Assembly: GCF_014266025.1 (NCBI RefSeq)
Contig: NZ_JACMYC010000004.1
Location: forward strand, 310,001 to 374,000
Source: Nocardioides deserti
Lineage (GTDB): Bacteria; Actinomycetota; Actinomycetes; Propionibacteriales; Nocardioidaceae
DNA length: 64,000 nt
Direction of reading: 5' to 3'
Shown here: positions 1-6,905 of the stretch, piece after piece
Layout of the letters: every line of letters begins with the position of its first letter
How positions within the stretch are numbered: the first letter of the stretch is position 1
Notes under the pieces: generated by a model
The model's database searches: none
What the model was told of the DNA's origin: nothing
Seen by the model: the letters and a program-made list of their open reading frames with translations, nothing else
Translations under genes and position numbers: made by a program

Positions 1-678
1 GTGCTGCTCGACGCCTCCGCGCAGCACGCCGGCCGCACCGGCCGGGAGGTCCTCACCCTCGCCCAGGAGACGATGGGCCTGCCGCGCCGGCGCGTCGACG
101 AGATGCTCGAGCTGGTCAGCCTCACCCCGGGCGAGTCCAAGCGCCGGGTCAAGGACTACTCGCTCGGCATGCGCCAGCGGCTCGGCATCGCCACCGCGCT
201 CATCGGCGACCCGCAGGTGCTCATCCTCGACGAGCCCGCCAACGGGCTCGACCCGGCCGGCATCCGCTGGATGCGCGACCTGCTGCGCGGGTACGCCGAC
301 CGCGGCGGCACCGTGCTGCTCTCCAGCCACCTGCTGCACGAGATCGAGGTCGTCGCCGACGACCTGGTCCTCATCGGCCACGGCCGCATCGTCGCCTCCG
401 GGACGAAGGCGGCGCTGCTCGCCTCCACCGGCACCCTCGTCCGGACGCGCGCCCACCTCGTCGACGACCTGGGCCGCGCGCTCACGGCCGCCGGCCTGAC
501 CAGCACCCCCGCCGGCGCGGGCACCCTGCGCGTCGACGCGGAGAGCGCCCACGTCGGCGACGCCGCCGCCGCCGCCGGCGTACCGCTCGTCGAGCTGCGG
601 CCCGCCGACGGCGCCGGCCTGGAGGAGATGTTCCTCGAGCTCACCGCCGAGACCGCCCGAGAAGGAGCAGCAGCATGA
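1..678 (+). CDS. ABC transporter ATP-binding protein, 5' truncated by window edge
   Basis: C-terminal 225 residues of an ABC ATPase energising the membrane protein encoded next. Visible are the signature (YSLGMRQR, residues 53-60), Walker B with catalytic Glu (LILDEP, 74-79) and the H-loop His of SSH at 110. The Walker A part is missing because the gene begins before base 1: comparison with the complete paralogue at 54897-55832 places the first visible residues near residue 77, so about 76 residues lie upstream and the GTG at base 1 is not the true start. The stop overlaps the permease start (ATGA), indicating translational coupling. The C-terminal about 80 residues form the variable accessory region typical of bacitracin/antibiotic-type exporters. 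Substrate unknown. Confidence 0.93.
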   Translation: MLLDASAQHAGRTGREVLTLAQETMGLPRRRVDEMLELVSLTPGESKRRVKDYSLGMRQRLGIATALIGDPQVLILDEPANGLDPAGIRWMRDLLRGYADRGGTVLLSSHLLHEIEVVADDLVLIGHGRIVASGTKAALLASTGTLVRTRAHLVDDLGRALTAAGLTSTPAGAGTLRVDAESAHVGDAAAAAGVPLVELRPADGAGLEEMFLELTAETAREGAAA

Positions 679-1505
679 CCGTCCTGACCACCTCGCCCGC
701 CACCCCTCCCAGCTCCGTCGGCTCGGCCGACGTCCGCTCCGCCCGGCCCGCGCCCGCGTCGATCCCGATGGCGCGGCTGGCCAAGGTCGAGCTGCGCAAG
801 ATGTTCGACACCCGCTCGGGCTTCTGGCTGATGGCGAGCATCGCGATCCTCGCGGTGCTGGCCACCGCCGCGACCGTCGTCTTCGCCCCGGACTCGGCGA
901 TCACCTACGAGTCGTTCGCCTCGGCCATCGGCTTCCCGATGGCCGTGATCCTGCCGATCATCGCGATCCTCTCCGTCACCGGCGAGTGGAGCCAGCGCAA
1001 CGGCCTGACGACGTTCACGCTCGTGCCGAGCCGGGGCCGGGTCATCTGGGCCAAGGCGCTCGTCTCGGTCGGCGTCGCCGTCGTCTCGATGGCGCTCGCC
1101 GCCTCGATCGGTGCGCTGGGCAACCTGCTCGGCTCGGCGGCCAACGGCACCGATGCCGTGTGGGACGTCTCCGCCGCCGCGCTCGCGCAGATCTTCCTGG
1201 CCAACGTCCTCGGCCTACTCGTCGGCTTCATGCTCGGCGTCGTCATCCGCTCCTCGGCGCCCGCGATCGTCGGCTACTTCGTCTACTCCGCGCTGCTGCC
1301 GACCGTCTTCGGGATGCTCGCCGCCTTCCAGGACTGGTTCGCCGACCTCCAGCCGTGGATCGACTTCAACTACGCCCAGACCGCCCTCTTCGACGAGTCG
1401 ATGACCGGCGAGCAGTGGACCCAGCTCGGCGTCACCGGCGTCGTGTGGCTCGCGCTGCCCATCGCGTACGGCGTGTGGCGCGTGCTGCGGACCGAGGTGA
1501 AGTAG
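675..1505 (+). CDS. ABC transporter permease (ABC-2-like), partner of preceding ATPase
   Basis: A 276-residue integral membrane protein. After a proline/alanine-rich cytoplasmic N-terminus it has the VELRKMFDTR motif (about 38-47) and then roughly six hydrophobic segments (about 50-70, 84-102, 125-150, 165-190, 195-215, 250-268). The GEWSQR motif after the second segment is shared with the paralogous permease at 55829-56635 (SEWSQR), as is the VELRK..DTR motif, so the two exporters are duplicated systems. Start ATG overlaps the ATPase stop by four bases. Function as the membrane part of an efflux or lipid/antibiotic-resistance exporter is inferred from the family; the substrate cannot be read from sequence. 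Confidence 0.9.
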   Translation: MTVLTTSPATPPSSVGSADVRSARPAPASIPMARLAKVELRKMFDTRSGFWLMASIAILAVLATAATVVFAPDSAITYESFASAIGFPMAVILPIIAILSVTGEWSQRNGLTTFTLVPSRGRVIWAKALVSVGVAVVSMALAASIGALGNLLGSAANGTDAVWDVSAAALAQIFLANVLGLLVGFMLGVVIRSSAPAIVGYFVYSALLPTVFGMLAAFQDWFADLQPWIDFNYAQTALFDESMTGEQWTQLGVTGVVWLALPIAYGVWRVLRTEVK

Positions 1506-1547
1506 GGGCTGCTGTCCGGCTCCGAGTCTGTGCGCGGCGTGCGTGCG

Positions 1548-1599
1548 GGGGTCGTGTGCCTGGGGACGCGATGAGTCGCGTCGTCGGGCACACGACCCC
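1548..1599. repeat. nested inverted repeat, family A copy 1
   Basis: Perfect 13-bp outer arms (GGGGTCGTGTGCC at 1548-1560 and its reverse complement at 1587-1599) enclose a second perfect 7-bp stem (GACGCGA 1565-1571 with TCGCGTC 1576-1582, 4-nt loop). It lies between the convergent permease and tadG-like genes. The same outer core recurs at 28043-28094. It could act as a bidirectional terminator, but there is no T-run and the nested, sequence-conserved design is more than a simple terminator needs. Confidence 0.85.
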
Positions 1600-1624
1600 T
1601 CGTCGGCGTGGGAGGCTTCCGCCC

Positions 1625-1813
1625 ATGAATCGGCACTTGCTCCTGTTGCTCAGTGCCCTCCTGCTTGTGCTCGTGCCGGCGCCGGTGGCGCTCGCCGACA
1701 CCCCGGACCCGGCGGCGCCGATCGACGTGGGGTTGTCGGGACACCTCGCCGAGGGCGACGACTATCACCGTCCGCGTCCGCTGACCGACGGGGTCGCGCC
1801 GAAGTACTGGTAG
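1625..1813 (+). pseudogene. secreted-protein remnant with early stop
   Basis: An ATG at 1625 opens a 62-codon frame starting with a clear signal peptide (MNRHLLLLLSALLLVLVPAP, cleavage likely after LADT or ALA) and ending ..GVAPKYW before a TAG at 1811. The reading continues plausibly after the stop (K-S-L-D-D-C-D-L-T-L) and then, one frame over from about 1857, as LRHFHQQFGG, suggesting a decayed secreted-protein gene with a nonsense codon and a frameshift. It sits in the 383-bp gap between convergent genes (1506-1888), which otherwise holds the hairpin at 1548-1599. It could instead be a genuine 62-residue exported peptide. Family not recognised. Confidence 0.35.
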
Positions 1814-1888
1814 AAGTCCCTCGACGACTGCGACCTCACGCTCAGCACCCCTCGGCCTGCGGCACTTCCACCAGCAGTTCGGTGGCCG

Positions 1889-2353
1889 TCAGCGCCCGTC
1901 CACGCCGGAGACGGCTGAGCCGCTGGCCGAGACCGTCGGCCGGTCGGGGGAGCCGGGGAAGGTCAGCGGCAGCTCGAGCGGTGCGCTGAGCCGGACGGTG
2001 ACCCTGTCCTCGGCGGGGTCGACGGCGATCGTGTGCCGCAGGCCGGGGTAGCGGCGGTAGGCGCCGACCTGGGTCAGGTAGTCCCGGACCGCCGCGGACG
2101 CCTGGGCGGCCGTGACCTCGAGCCGCCCTTCGGGCACGCCGCCCTCGTAGACGTCTGCGCCGGTCGCACCCAGGTCGGCGCCGTGCAGCGCGGCGCCGTC
2201 GGCGAGGGTGCTGAGCCCGGAGCGTTGGAGGTACGCCGCGGTCGCGTCGACCACCACGGCGACCGCCATCGCGAGGAAGACCGCGAACCCCACGATCAGC
2301 ACCGTCACCTGGCCCCGCTCGTCGCGGGTCCTCCGCTCAGTCCGCGGCCGCAC
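1889..2353 (-). CDS. TadG-like pilus assembly protein
   Basis: A 154-residue protein whose N-terminus is a basic leader followed by DERGQVTVLIVGFAVFLAMA, the single hydrophobic helix and preceding G(Q/S) motif of the TadE/TadG pseudopilin class; the rest is a small extracytoplasmic domain. In this family such proteins act with TadE-like minor pilins in the Tad/Flp secretion apparatus at the cell surface. The start overlaps the end of the preceding TadE-like gene by 17 bp, so it is the last gene of the seven-gene Tad operon. It lacks the long von Willebrand-type C-terminal domain of proteobacterial TadG, as is usual for actinobacterial short versions. Confidence 0.75.
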   Translation of the reverse strand: MRPRTERRTRDERGQVTVLIVGFAVFLAMAVAVVVDATAAYLQRSGLSTLADGAALHGADLGATGADVYEGGVPEGRLEVTAAQASAAVRDYLTQVGAYRRYPGLRHTIAVDPAEDRVTVRLSAPLELPLTFPGSPDRPTVSASGSAVSGVDGR

Positions 2354-2798
2354 CGGTCACCTCCTGGTACTGGCCGATCGGGACCGTGTGGGTGGCGTCC
2401 AGCGCGAAGCTCGGCGCCTGCCCGCCCAGCGCCTCCGGCATCAACGGCAGGTCAACACGCGACTTGACGCGGACGGTGATCACCGAGGTGCCGCTGTGGC
2501 AGTCGGCCGGGTACGGCGTGCAGGTCACGCGCACCGACAGCGGTGCCGTCCCGAGCCCTTGGTCGGCGAGTGCCCGGCGCGCGACCAGCTCGGCCTGCCG
2601 GGTGCCCTCGGCGTCGTTGCCCGCGAGGGCGTAGGCGCGGGCAGCCGAGCGGGCTGCCGCCTCGACGCCGAACGCGCCGCGCTGGACCTCGAAGACGCTC
2701 AACAGGATCCACAGCATCGGCACCAGCAGCAGGATGCCGAGCCAGGTCACCTCGACCAGCGCGCTGCCCCGGTCGCAGCGTCGGTGGAACCGCGTCAC
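2337..2798 (-). CDS. TadE-like minor pseudopilin 2
   Basis: A 153-residue TadE family protein. The N-terminal segment DRGSALVEVTWLGILLLVPM has the conserved G-S/A-x-x-x-E-style prepilin motif, with Glu six residues into the hydrophobic helix, followed by an exported domain containing two cysteines (CTPYPADC) that could form a disulfide. Start overlaps the upstream TadE-like stop by four bases (ATGA). Expected role: minor pilin or assembly factor in the Flp/Tad pilus. A prepilin peptidase would be needed for processing and is not encoded in this window. Confidence 0.78.
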   Translation of the reverse strand: MTRFHRRCDRGSALVEVTWLGILLLVPMLWILLSVFEVQRGAFGVEAAARSAARAYALAGNDAEGTRQAELVARRALADQGLGTAPLSVRVTCTPYPADCHSGTSVITVRVKSRVDLPLMPEALGGQAPSFALDATHTVPIGQYQEVTGAAAD

Positions 2799-3196
2799 GG
2801 CGCGGCTTCCAGCGGTCGTTCCTCGACGGCGTGCCCGGTCACGTCGAGCTCGATCGCGGGACCACCCAACCCGAGCGCGGGCACCCGAGCCCGGACCGTG
2901 ACCTCGATGCCGGGCCGGCCGTCGACCACCACCTGGCGGGCGGCGACGCCCTGAGCGAACCGTCCGGACACGGCACCCGTGATCTGGTCCCGGGTCAGCG
3001 CGGCGCCGTCGGCCGGACCGCGGCCGGCCGTCGCGGCGTACCGCGCTCCCTCGGAGGCCGCCGCCGTCAGGGTGTTGCGCACGAGCAGCACGAGCGAGAC
3101 CTGCAGGATGCCGAGGAAGAGCGGCACCAGCACGACCAGCACCAGCACGAAGTCCACGACGGCGGCCCCGCGCTCGCGCCCGGCCGCCCGCCGCAC
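2795..3196 (-). CDS. TadE-like minor pseudopilin 1
   Basis: A 133-residue TadE-like protein beginning at GTG, whose first base is the last base of the preceding TAG stop. The N-terminus RERGAAVVDFVLVLVVLVPL shows the RGAA-x-x-(D/E)F leader-helix arrangement of TadE domains; here the conserved acidic residue is Asp rather than the more usual Glu. The remainder is a periplasmic/extracellular beta-rich domain. It belongs to the Tad operon between the small Flp-like gene and the second TadE-like gene. Confidence 0.78.
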   Translation of the reverse strand: MRRAAGRERGAAVVDFVLVLVVLVPLFLGILQVSLVLLVRNTLTAAASEGARYAATAGRGPADGAALTRDQITGAVSGRFAQGVAARQVVVDGRPGIEVTVRARVPALGLGGPAIELDVTGHAVEERPLEAAP

Positions 3197-3399
3197 TACT
3201 GCACCTTGCTCAGCGCGCTGTTGAGCATCTGCGCGAGCTGCTGGTCGGCGACCCGCCAGATGACCATGACCAGGCCCGCGGTCATGACGGTCACGAGCAC
3301 CCAGCCGGGCACGTCGCCGCGCTCGTCGCGTGACCGTGGTGCGGTGATGGCGAGCAGAGCGGCATGGAGCCGCAGGAGTGCGGCGTCGAGGTGTTCCAT
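3196..3399 (-). CDS. Flp/Tad-type small membrane pilin-like protein
   Basis: A 67-residue protein in the position where actinobacterial Tad clusters encode the Flp pilin. It has a 25-30-residue polar leader ending DERGDVPGW, then a hydrophobic helix VLVTVMTAGLVMVIWRV (about 34-50) and a short amphipathic tail. The acidic residue of DERGD before the helix resembles Flp leader sequences, though the classic G-x4-E-Y motif is not obvious. Start ATG at 3399 is chosen because of the strong Shine-Dalgarno AAGGA 7-8 nt upstream. Major pilin function is inferred from context. Confidence 0.65.
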   Translation of the reverse strand: MEHLDAALLRLHAALLAITAPRSRDERGDVPGWVLVTVMTAGLVMVIWRVADQQLAQMLNSALSKVQ

Positions 3400-3440
3400 G
3401 GTGGTTCCTTCCCGAGACAACGGTGGGGCGCCGGTCGGCG

Positions 3441-4376
3441 CTAGGGAGTGGTCAGGCTGAGCCCGACGACGCCGGGCCAGAACGCGAAGAGCACGGTCAC
3501 CGGCAGCACGAGGAAGACGACGGGCACCATCATCAGCACCTCGCGGCGGGCGGCGACCTCGATCAGCTCGCGGCGGCCGGCCTCGCGCACGTCGGCGGCC
3601 TGGGCGTGCAGCACGTCCGCCAACGGCGTCCCGCGCTCCACCGCGACCGCGATGCCCTGCGCGAACCGGGCGACCAGCGGCAGCCCGGAGGCCGCGGCCA
3701 GCCGGTCGAAGGCGACGGGGACCGGCTCGCCGGTGCGCACGGCCGCCAGCACGCGGGCCAGGTCGCGGGACATCTCGCCGCCGCTGCGCTGCACCACCCG
3801 GTCGAGGGCGGAGACGGGGCTCTCGCCGGCGGCGACGGAGAGGGCGAGCAGCTCGGCCACGGTCGGGAACTCCGCGAGGATGCGGCGCTCGCGCGACCGG
3901 ACCTGGCCGGTGAGGTGGTGGTCGCGGGCGAGCACGCCGACGACGAAGGCGATCACGCAGAGGACGGCCGAGGCCAGGACGCCGCCGGGGTCGCGGAGCG
4001 CGTCGAGGACGCCGTACGCCGCGGCGACCGCGAAGGCGACCAGTCCCCACAGCACCTGCTCGACCCGGAAGTCGTGGACCGTGGCGTCCGAGCCCGCCCG
4101 CTCGAGCCGGCGGCGCACCGAGGACGCACCGCCGAGGACGCGCTCGACGGTCTCGGCGGCCGAGCGCAGCAGCGGACCGTAGACGGCCGCGACCACCGAC
4201 CGCGGAGGGGGAGCGGCCGCCACGGGGCCGGGTCCGGAGCGGGGCAGGTCGCGCAGGTAGGGCAGCACGCGGGCGGCGAGCTGGGGCCGACGTGCAGCGG
4301 CGACCCGGGCGAGGACGAGCAGCAGCCCGACCGCCGTCGTCGCGCCGAGCAGGCCGCCCCAGACCGGCGGCGTCAC
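3441..4376 (-). CDS. tadC: TadC-like type II secretion F-domain inner membrane protein
   Basis: A 311-residue T2SF-domain membrane protein. A short N-terminal membrane segment is followed by cytoplasmic sequence, two membrane helices near 115-155, the cytoplasmic F domain with the SVAAGESPVSALDRV motif, and a C-terminal hydrophobic pair ending in ..VLFAFWPGVVGLSLTTP. With TadB it forms the inner-membrane platform of the Tad pilus driven by TadA. The GTG start at 4376 overlaps the tadB stop (GTGA), typical of coupled translation; the open frame runs further upstream but across tadB. Confidence 0.85.
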   Translation of the reverse strand: MTPPVWGGLLGATTAVGLLLVLARVAAARRPQLAARVLPYLRDLPRSGPGPVAAAPPPRSVVAAVYGPLLRSAAETVERVLGGASSVRRRLERAGSDATVHDFRVEQVLWGLVAFAVAAAYGVLDALRDPGGVLASAVLCVIAFVVGVLARDHHLTGQVRSRERRILAEFPTVAELLALSVAAGESPVSALDRVVQRSGGEMSRDLARVLAAVRTGEPVPVAFDRLAAASGLPLVARFAQGIAVAVERGTPLADVLHAQAADVREAGRRELIEVAARREVLMMVPVVFLVLPVTVLFAFWPGVVGLSLTTP

Positions 4377-5227
4377 GAGAGGATCCGTCGCTCGGTGGGC
4401 AGCCGGCCGATGCGCATCATCAGCCGGTAGGCGACCACGCAGGTCGCGGCGCCGACGACGAGCACCAGGACGCCACCGGGCGAGGCGTACCGGCGGATCA
4501 CTTCGGACTGGAACGACATGAACAGCAGCACCAGCCACGGCGCCGCGACCGCGAGCCGGGCGCCGTTCACGGTCCACGCTTGGCGGGCCTCCAGCTCCGA
4601 GCGCGTGCGGAGGTCGTCGCGCAGGTAGCCCGACAGGTTGCGCAGCAGGCGGCCGAGCTCGCCGCCGCCGACCTCGCGCGCCACGCGCAGCCCCTCGACG
4701 ACGCGGTCGCCGACCGGGTCGGCCAGGCGGTCCTTGAGCCGGTCGAGGCACTCGCCGAACCGTCCGGTGACCTGGTAGTCGAGAGCGAACGCCGAGAACC
4801 CCGGCTGCAGCGGCTCCGGCCCGCGCGTCCCCAGCGCGGCCAGCGCGTCCGGCAGCGACATCCCGGCCCGGACGGCGCTGGTGAGGTGGTCGACGGCCTC
4901 GGGCCACACTTCGGCCAGCTCGCGCTGCCGCCGCCTGGCCCGCCCCGAGATGACGGCGACCGGCAGGTAGGCGCCCATCACGCCGAAGGCCACCGCCACC
5001 GGTGCTGTCGCGGAGACGGCCTGCACGACGACGGCGACGAGCAGTCCCGAGACCAGGCTCAGCGCGGTGAACGACGCCGGCGAGACCGAGCGCATGCCGG
5101 CCCGGTCGAGCAGGCGGCGCGCGGGTCCGTCGGCGCGGGCGCTCGTGCGCGGGGTGCGCGGCAGCGCGAAGGCCGACCACACCAGGAGCAGCCCGACGCC
5201 GACGCCCAGCCCGACCAGCGCGCCCAC
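4373..5227 (-). CDS. tadB: TadB-like type II secretion F-domain inner membrane protein
   Basis: A 284-residue T2SF-domain protein beginning VGALVGLGVGVGLLLVWSAF (membrane segment), a second hydrophobic hairpin about 60-105, then the cytoplasmic F domain with AVRAGMSLPDALAALGTRGP and a C-terminal helix pair (about 215-265). The GTG start at 5227 lies one base after the tadA stop, and its stop overlaps the tadC start. Partner of TadC in the pilus assembly platform. Confidence 0.87.
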   Translation of the reverse strand: MGALVGLGVGVGLLLVWSAFALPRTPRTSARADGPARRLLDRAGMRSVSPASFTALSLVSGLLVAVVVQAVSATAPVAVAFGVMGAYLPVAVISGRARRRQRELAEVWPEAVDHLTSAVRAGMSLPDALAALGTRGPEPLQPGFSAFALDYQVTGRFGECLDRLKDRLADPVGDRVVEGLRVAREVGGGELGRLLRNLSGYLRDDLRTRSELEARQAWTVNGARLAVAAPWLVLLFMSFQSEVIRRYASPGGVLVLVVGAATCVVAYRLMMRIGRLPTERRILS

Positions 5228-5228
5228 G

Positions 5229-6512
5229 TCAGCGGCCCTCGGCCACGGCGCCGCCGAGCAGCGCGTGCGGATCGATGCCGGCGCGCTCGAAGAGGTCCAG
5301 CCGTGGCGGCATCCCGCCCACGCGGCGCAGCTCGCCACCGGTGCGGCGGAAGATCGGCTCGGTCTCGATGATGTCGTTCTCCACGCGGCCGGGCACGCCC
5401 ACGACCTCGTTCACTCGGCGTACGCCGTGCTCGTCGACGCCGAGGTGGACCACCAGGTCGACCGACGAGGCCACGGTCGGGACGACGAACCGGGCCGAGA
5501 TGTTCTCGCCGGCGAGGAGCGGCAGGGTGCACATCTTGACGAGCGCCTCCCGCGCGGAGTTCGCGTGGATGGTGCACATGCCCGGCAAGCCGGCGTTGAG
5601 CGCCAGCAGCAGGTCGAGGCACTCCTCGGCGCGGACCTCGCCCACGACGAGGCGCGAGGGCCGCATCCGCAGACTCTCCTTGACCAGCTCGCGCAGCCGC
5701 ACCTCGCCGGTGCCCTCGAGTCCGGCTTGGCGGGTCTGGAGCGGCACCCAGTCCGGGTGGTGAAAGCGCAGCTCGAAGACCTCCTCGGCGGAGATCACGC
5801 GTTCGCCGCCCGGGATCGCGCCGGCGAGGCAGTTCAGCATCGTCGTCTTTCCCGCTTGCGTGCCGCCGGCGACGATGACGTTCAGCCCGGCGCGGATGGA
5901 GGCGTCGAGGAACGTCGCGGCGCGGGGGCTGAGCGAGCCGAGCTCGACGAGGTCGGACAGGCGGGTGGCCTTCAGGACGAACTTGCGGATGTTGACCGCG
6001 GAGAAGCCCCTGCTGATGCCGCGAAGGACGACGTGCAGGCGGTGGCCCTCGGGCAGCATCGCGTCGACGAAGGGGCTGCTCAGGTCGATGCGTCGGCCGC
6101 TGGACTTGAGCATGCGTTCGACGAGCTCGTCGACCTGGGCGCTGGTGAGCATGAGGTTGGTCAGCTCGTGCCGTCCGTTGCGGGCGATGAAGACACGGGT
6201 GGGGTCGTTGATCCAGATCTCCTCGACGGTGGGGTCGTCGAGGAACGGTTGGAGCGGGCCGAAGCCGGCGACGCGGGCGACCAGCTCGCCGACGACCGCG
6301 CTGGGGTCGTGGACGGCGGCGACCTGGCCGGTGAGGCTGCGCTGGTCGTGGTCCCGGACGACGGACTCGGCGAGGCGGCGTACGACGGCGGCGTCGCGCT
6401 GCGGGTCGACGCCTTCGCGGCGCACGAGCTCGCGGACGTGCTGGTCGAGGTGCTCGACGAGGTCGAGGTGGACGTCCGCGCGGGTAGGCGCGGACGGTTG
6501 GGTCAGTGACAT
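5229..6512 (-). CDS. tadA: TadA/CpaF-type secretion ATPase
   Basis: A 427-residue type IV pilus/type II secretion ATPase powering Flp pilus assembly at the cytoplasmic membrane. Motifs: Walker A GGTQAGKTT (216-224), Asp box around SAEEVFEL (241-248), Walker B RLVVGEVR (287-294), His box TIHANS (314-319). The N-terminal domain has the IWINDP element typical of CpaF. It is the first gene of the Tad operon and is transcribed away from the collagen-like gene. The TadZ/CpaE-type localisation ATPase and the prepilin peptidase that often precede it are absent here. ATG start gives the full family length. Confidence 0.93.
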   Translation of the reverse strand: MSLTQPSAPTRADVHLDLVEHLDQHVRELVRREGVDPQRDAAVVRRLAESVVRDHDQRSLTGQVAAVHDPSAVVGELVARVAGFGPLQPFLDDPTVEEIWINDPTRVFIARNGRHELTNLMLTSAQVDELVERMLKSSGRRIDLSSPFVDAMLPEGHRLHVVLRGISRGFSAVNIRKFVLKATRLSDLVELGSLSPRAATFLDASIRAGLNVIVAGGTQAGKTTMLNCLAGAIPGGERVISAEEVFELRFHHPDWVPLQTRQAGLEGTGEVRLRELVKESLRMRPSRLVVGEVRAEECLDLLLALNAGLPGMCTIHANSAREALVKMCTLPLLAGENISARFVVPTVASSVDLVVHLGVDEHGVRRVNEVVGVPGRVENDIIETEPIFRRTGGELRRVGGMPPRLDLFERAGIDPHALLGGAVAEGR

Positions 6513-6905
6513 GCAGGTCCCCCGAGACGGTTGCTGCTGACCGGTCCATCATCACCGCTGAGCGGCCGGTGTAAAGGCTCGCGCACCGATCTGTGGAAGA
6601 AGGGGACTGCTGTGACGCCCGGGGCGACCTGCGGGCCTTCGAGGTGCTTCCCGGGGAGGTGTGACGGTGCTCGTCCGCTTCGTCGGCACGCGGCAATGTG
6701 CCGACAGAGCAGAGCTCTCCGTTGCACGAGCGTGGGGCCGCTCCGGCTGCAGGCCTAACTGGAACTGGTCCAGACGGGCCTGACGCCGTTTGAGGATCGC
6801 TCGAGATGGCAACTCGTGTCCCCACGCGGCTGCGTCGATGGGACCCGATGCACCGCTCATTCATTCATGCACCGGGGAAAGCCCCGGCCGGACACGGAGA
6901 CACAC
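6513..6905. promoter_or_regulatory. divergent intergenic region between tadA and the collagen-like gene
   Basis: 393 bp with no gene I can support. It must hold the promoters of both divergent units. Two clear dyads are visible: GTCGGCAC/GTGCCGAC (6682-6689 and 6698-6705, 8-nt loop) and CCGGGG-AAAG-CCCCGG (6872-6887), the second ending 18 nt before the ATG at 6906 and therefore able to fold in the 5' leader of the collagen-like mRNA near its ribosome-binding site (GGAG at about 6896). No known riboswitch consensus was recognised. Confidence 0.5.

Noticed and set aside
6512..6905. Cyclic di-GMP (GEMM) riboswitch in front of the collagen-like gene
   Set aside because: Two hairpins are visible but the conserved GEMM core nucleotides are not.
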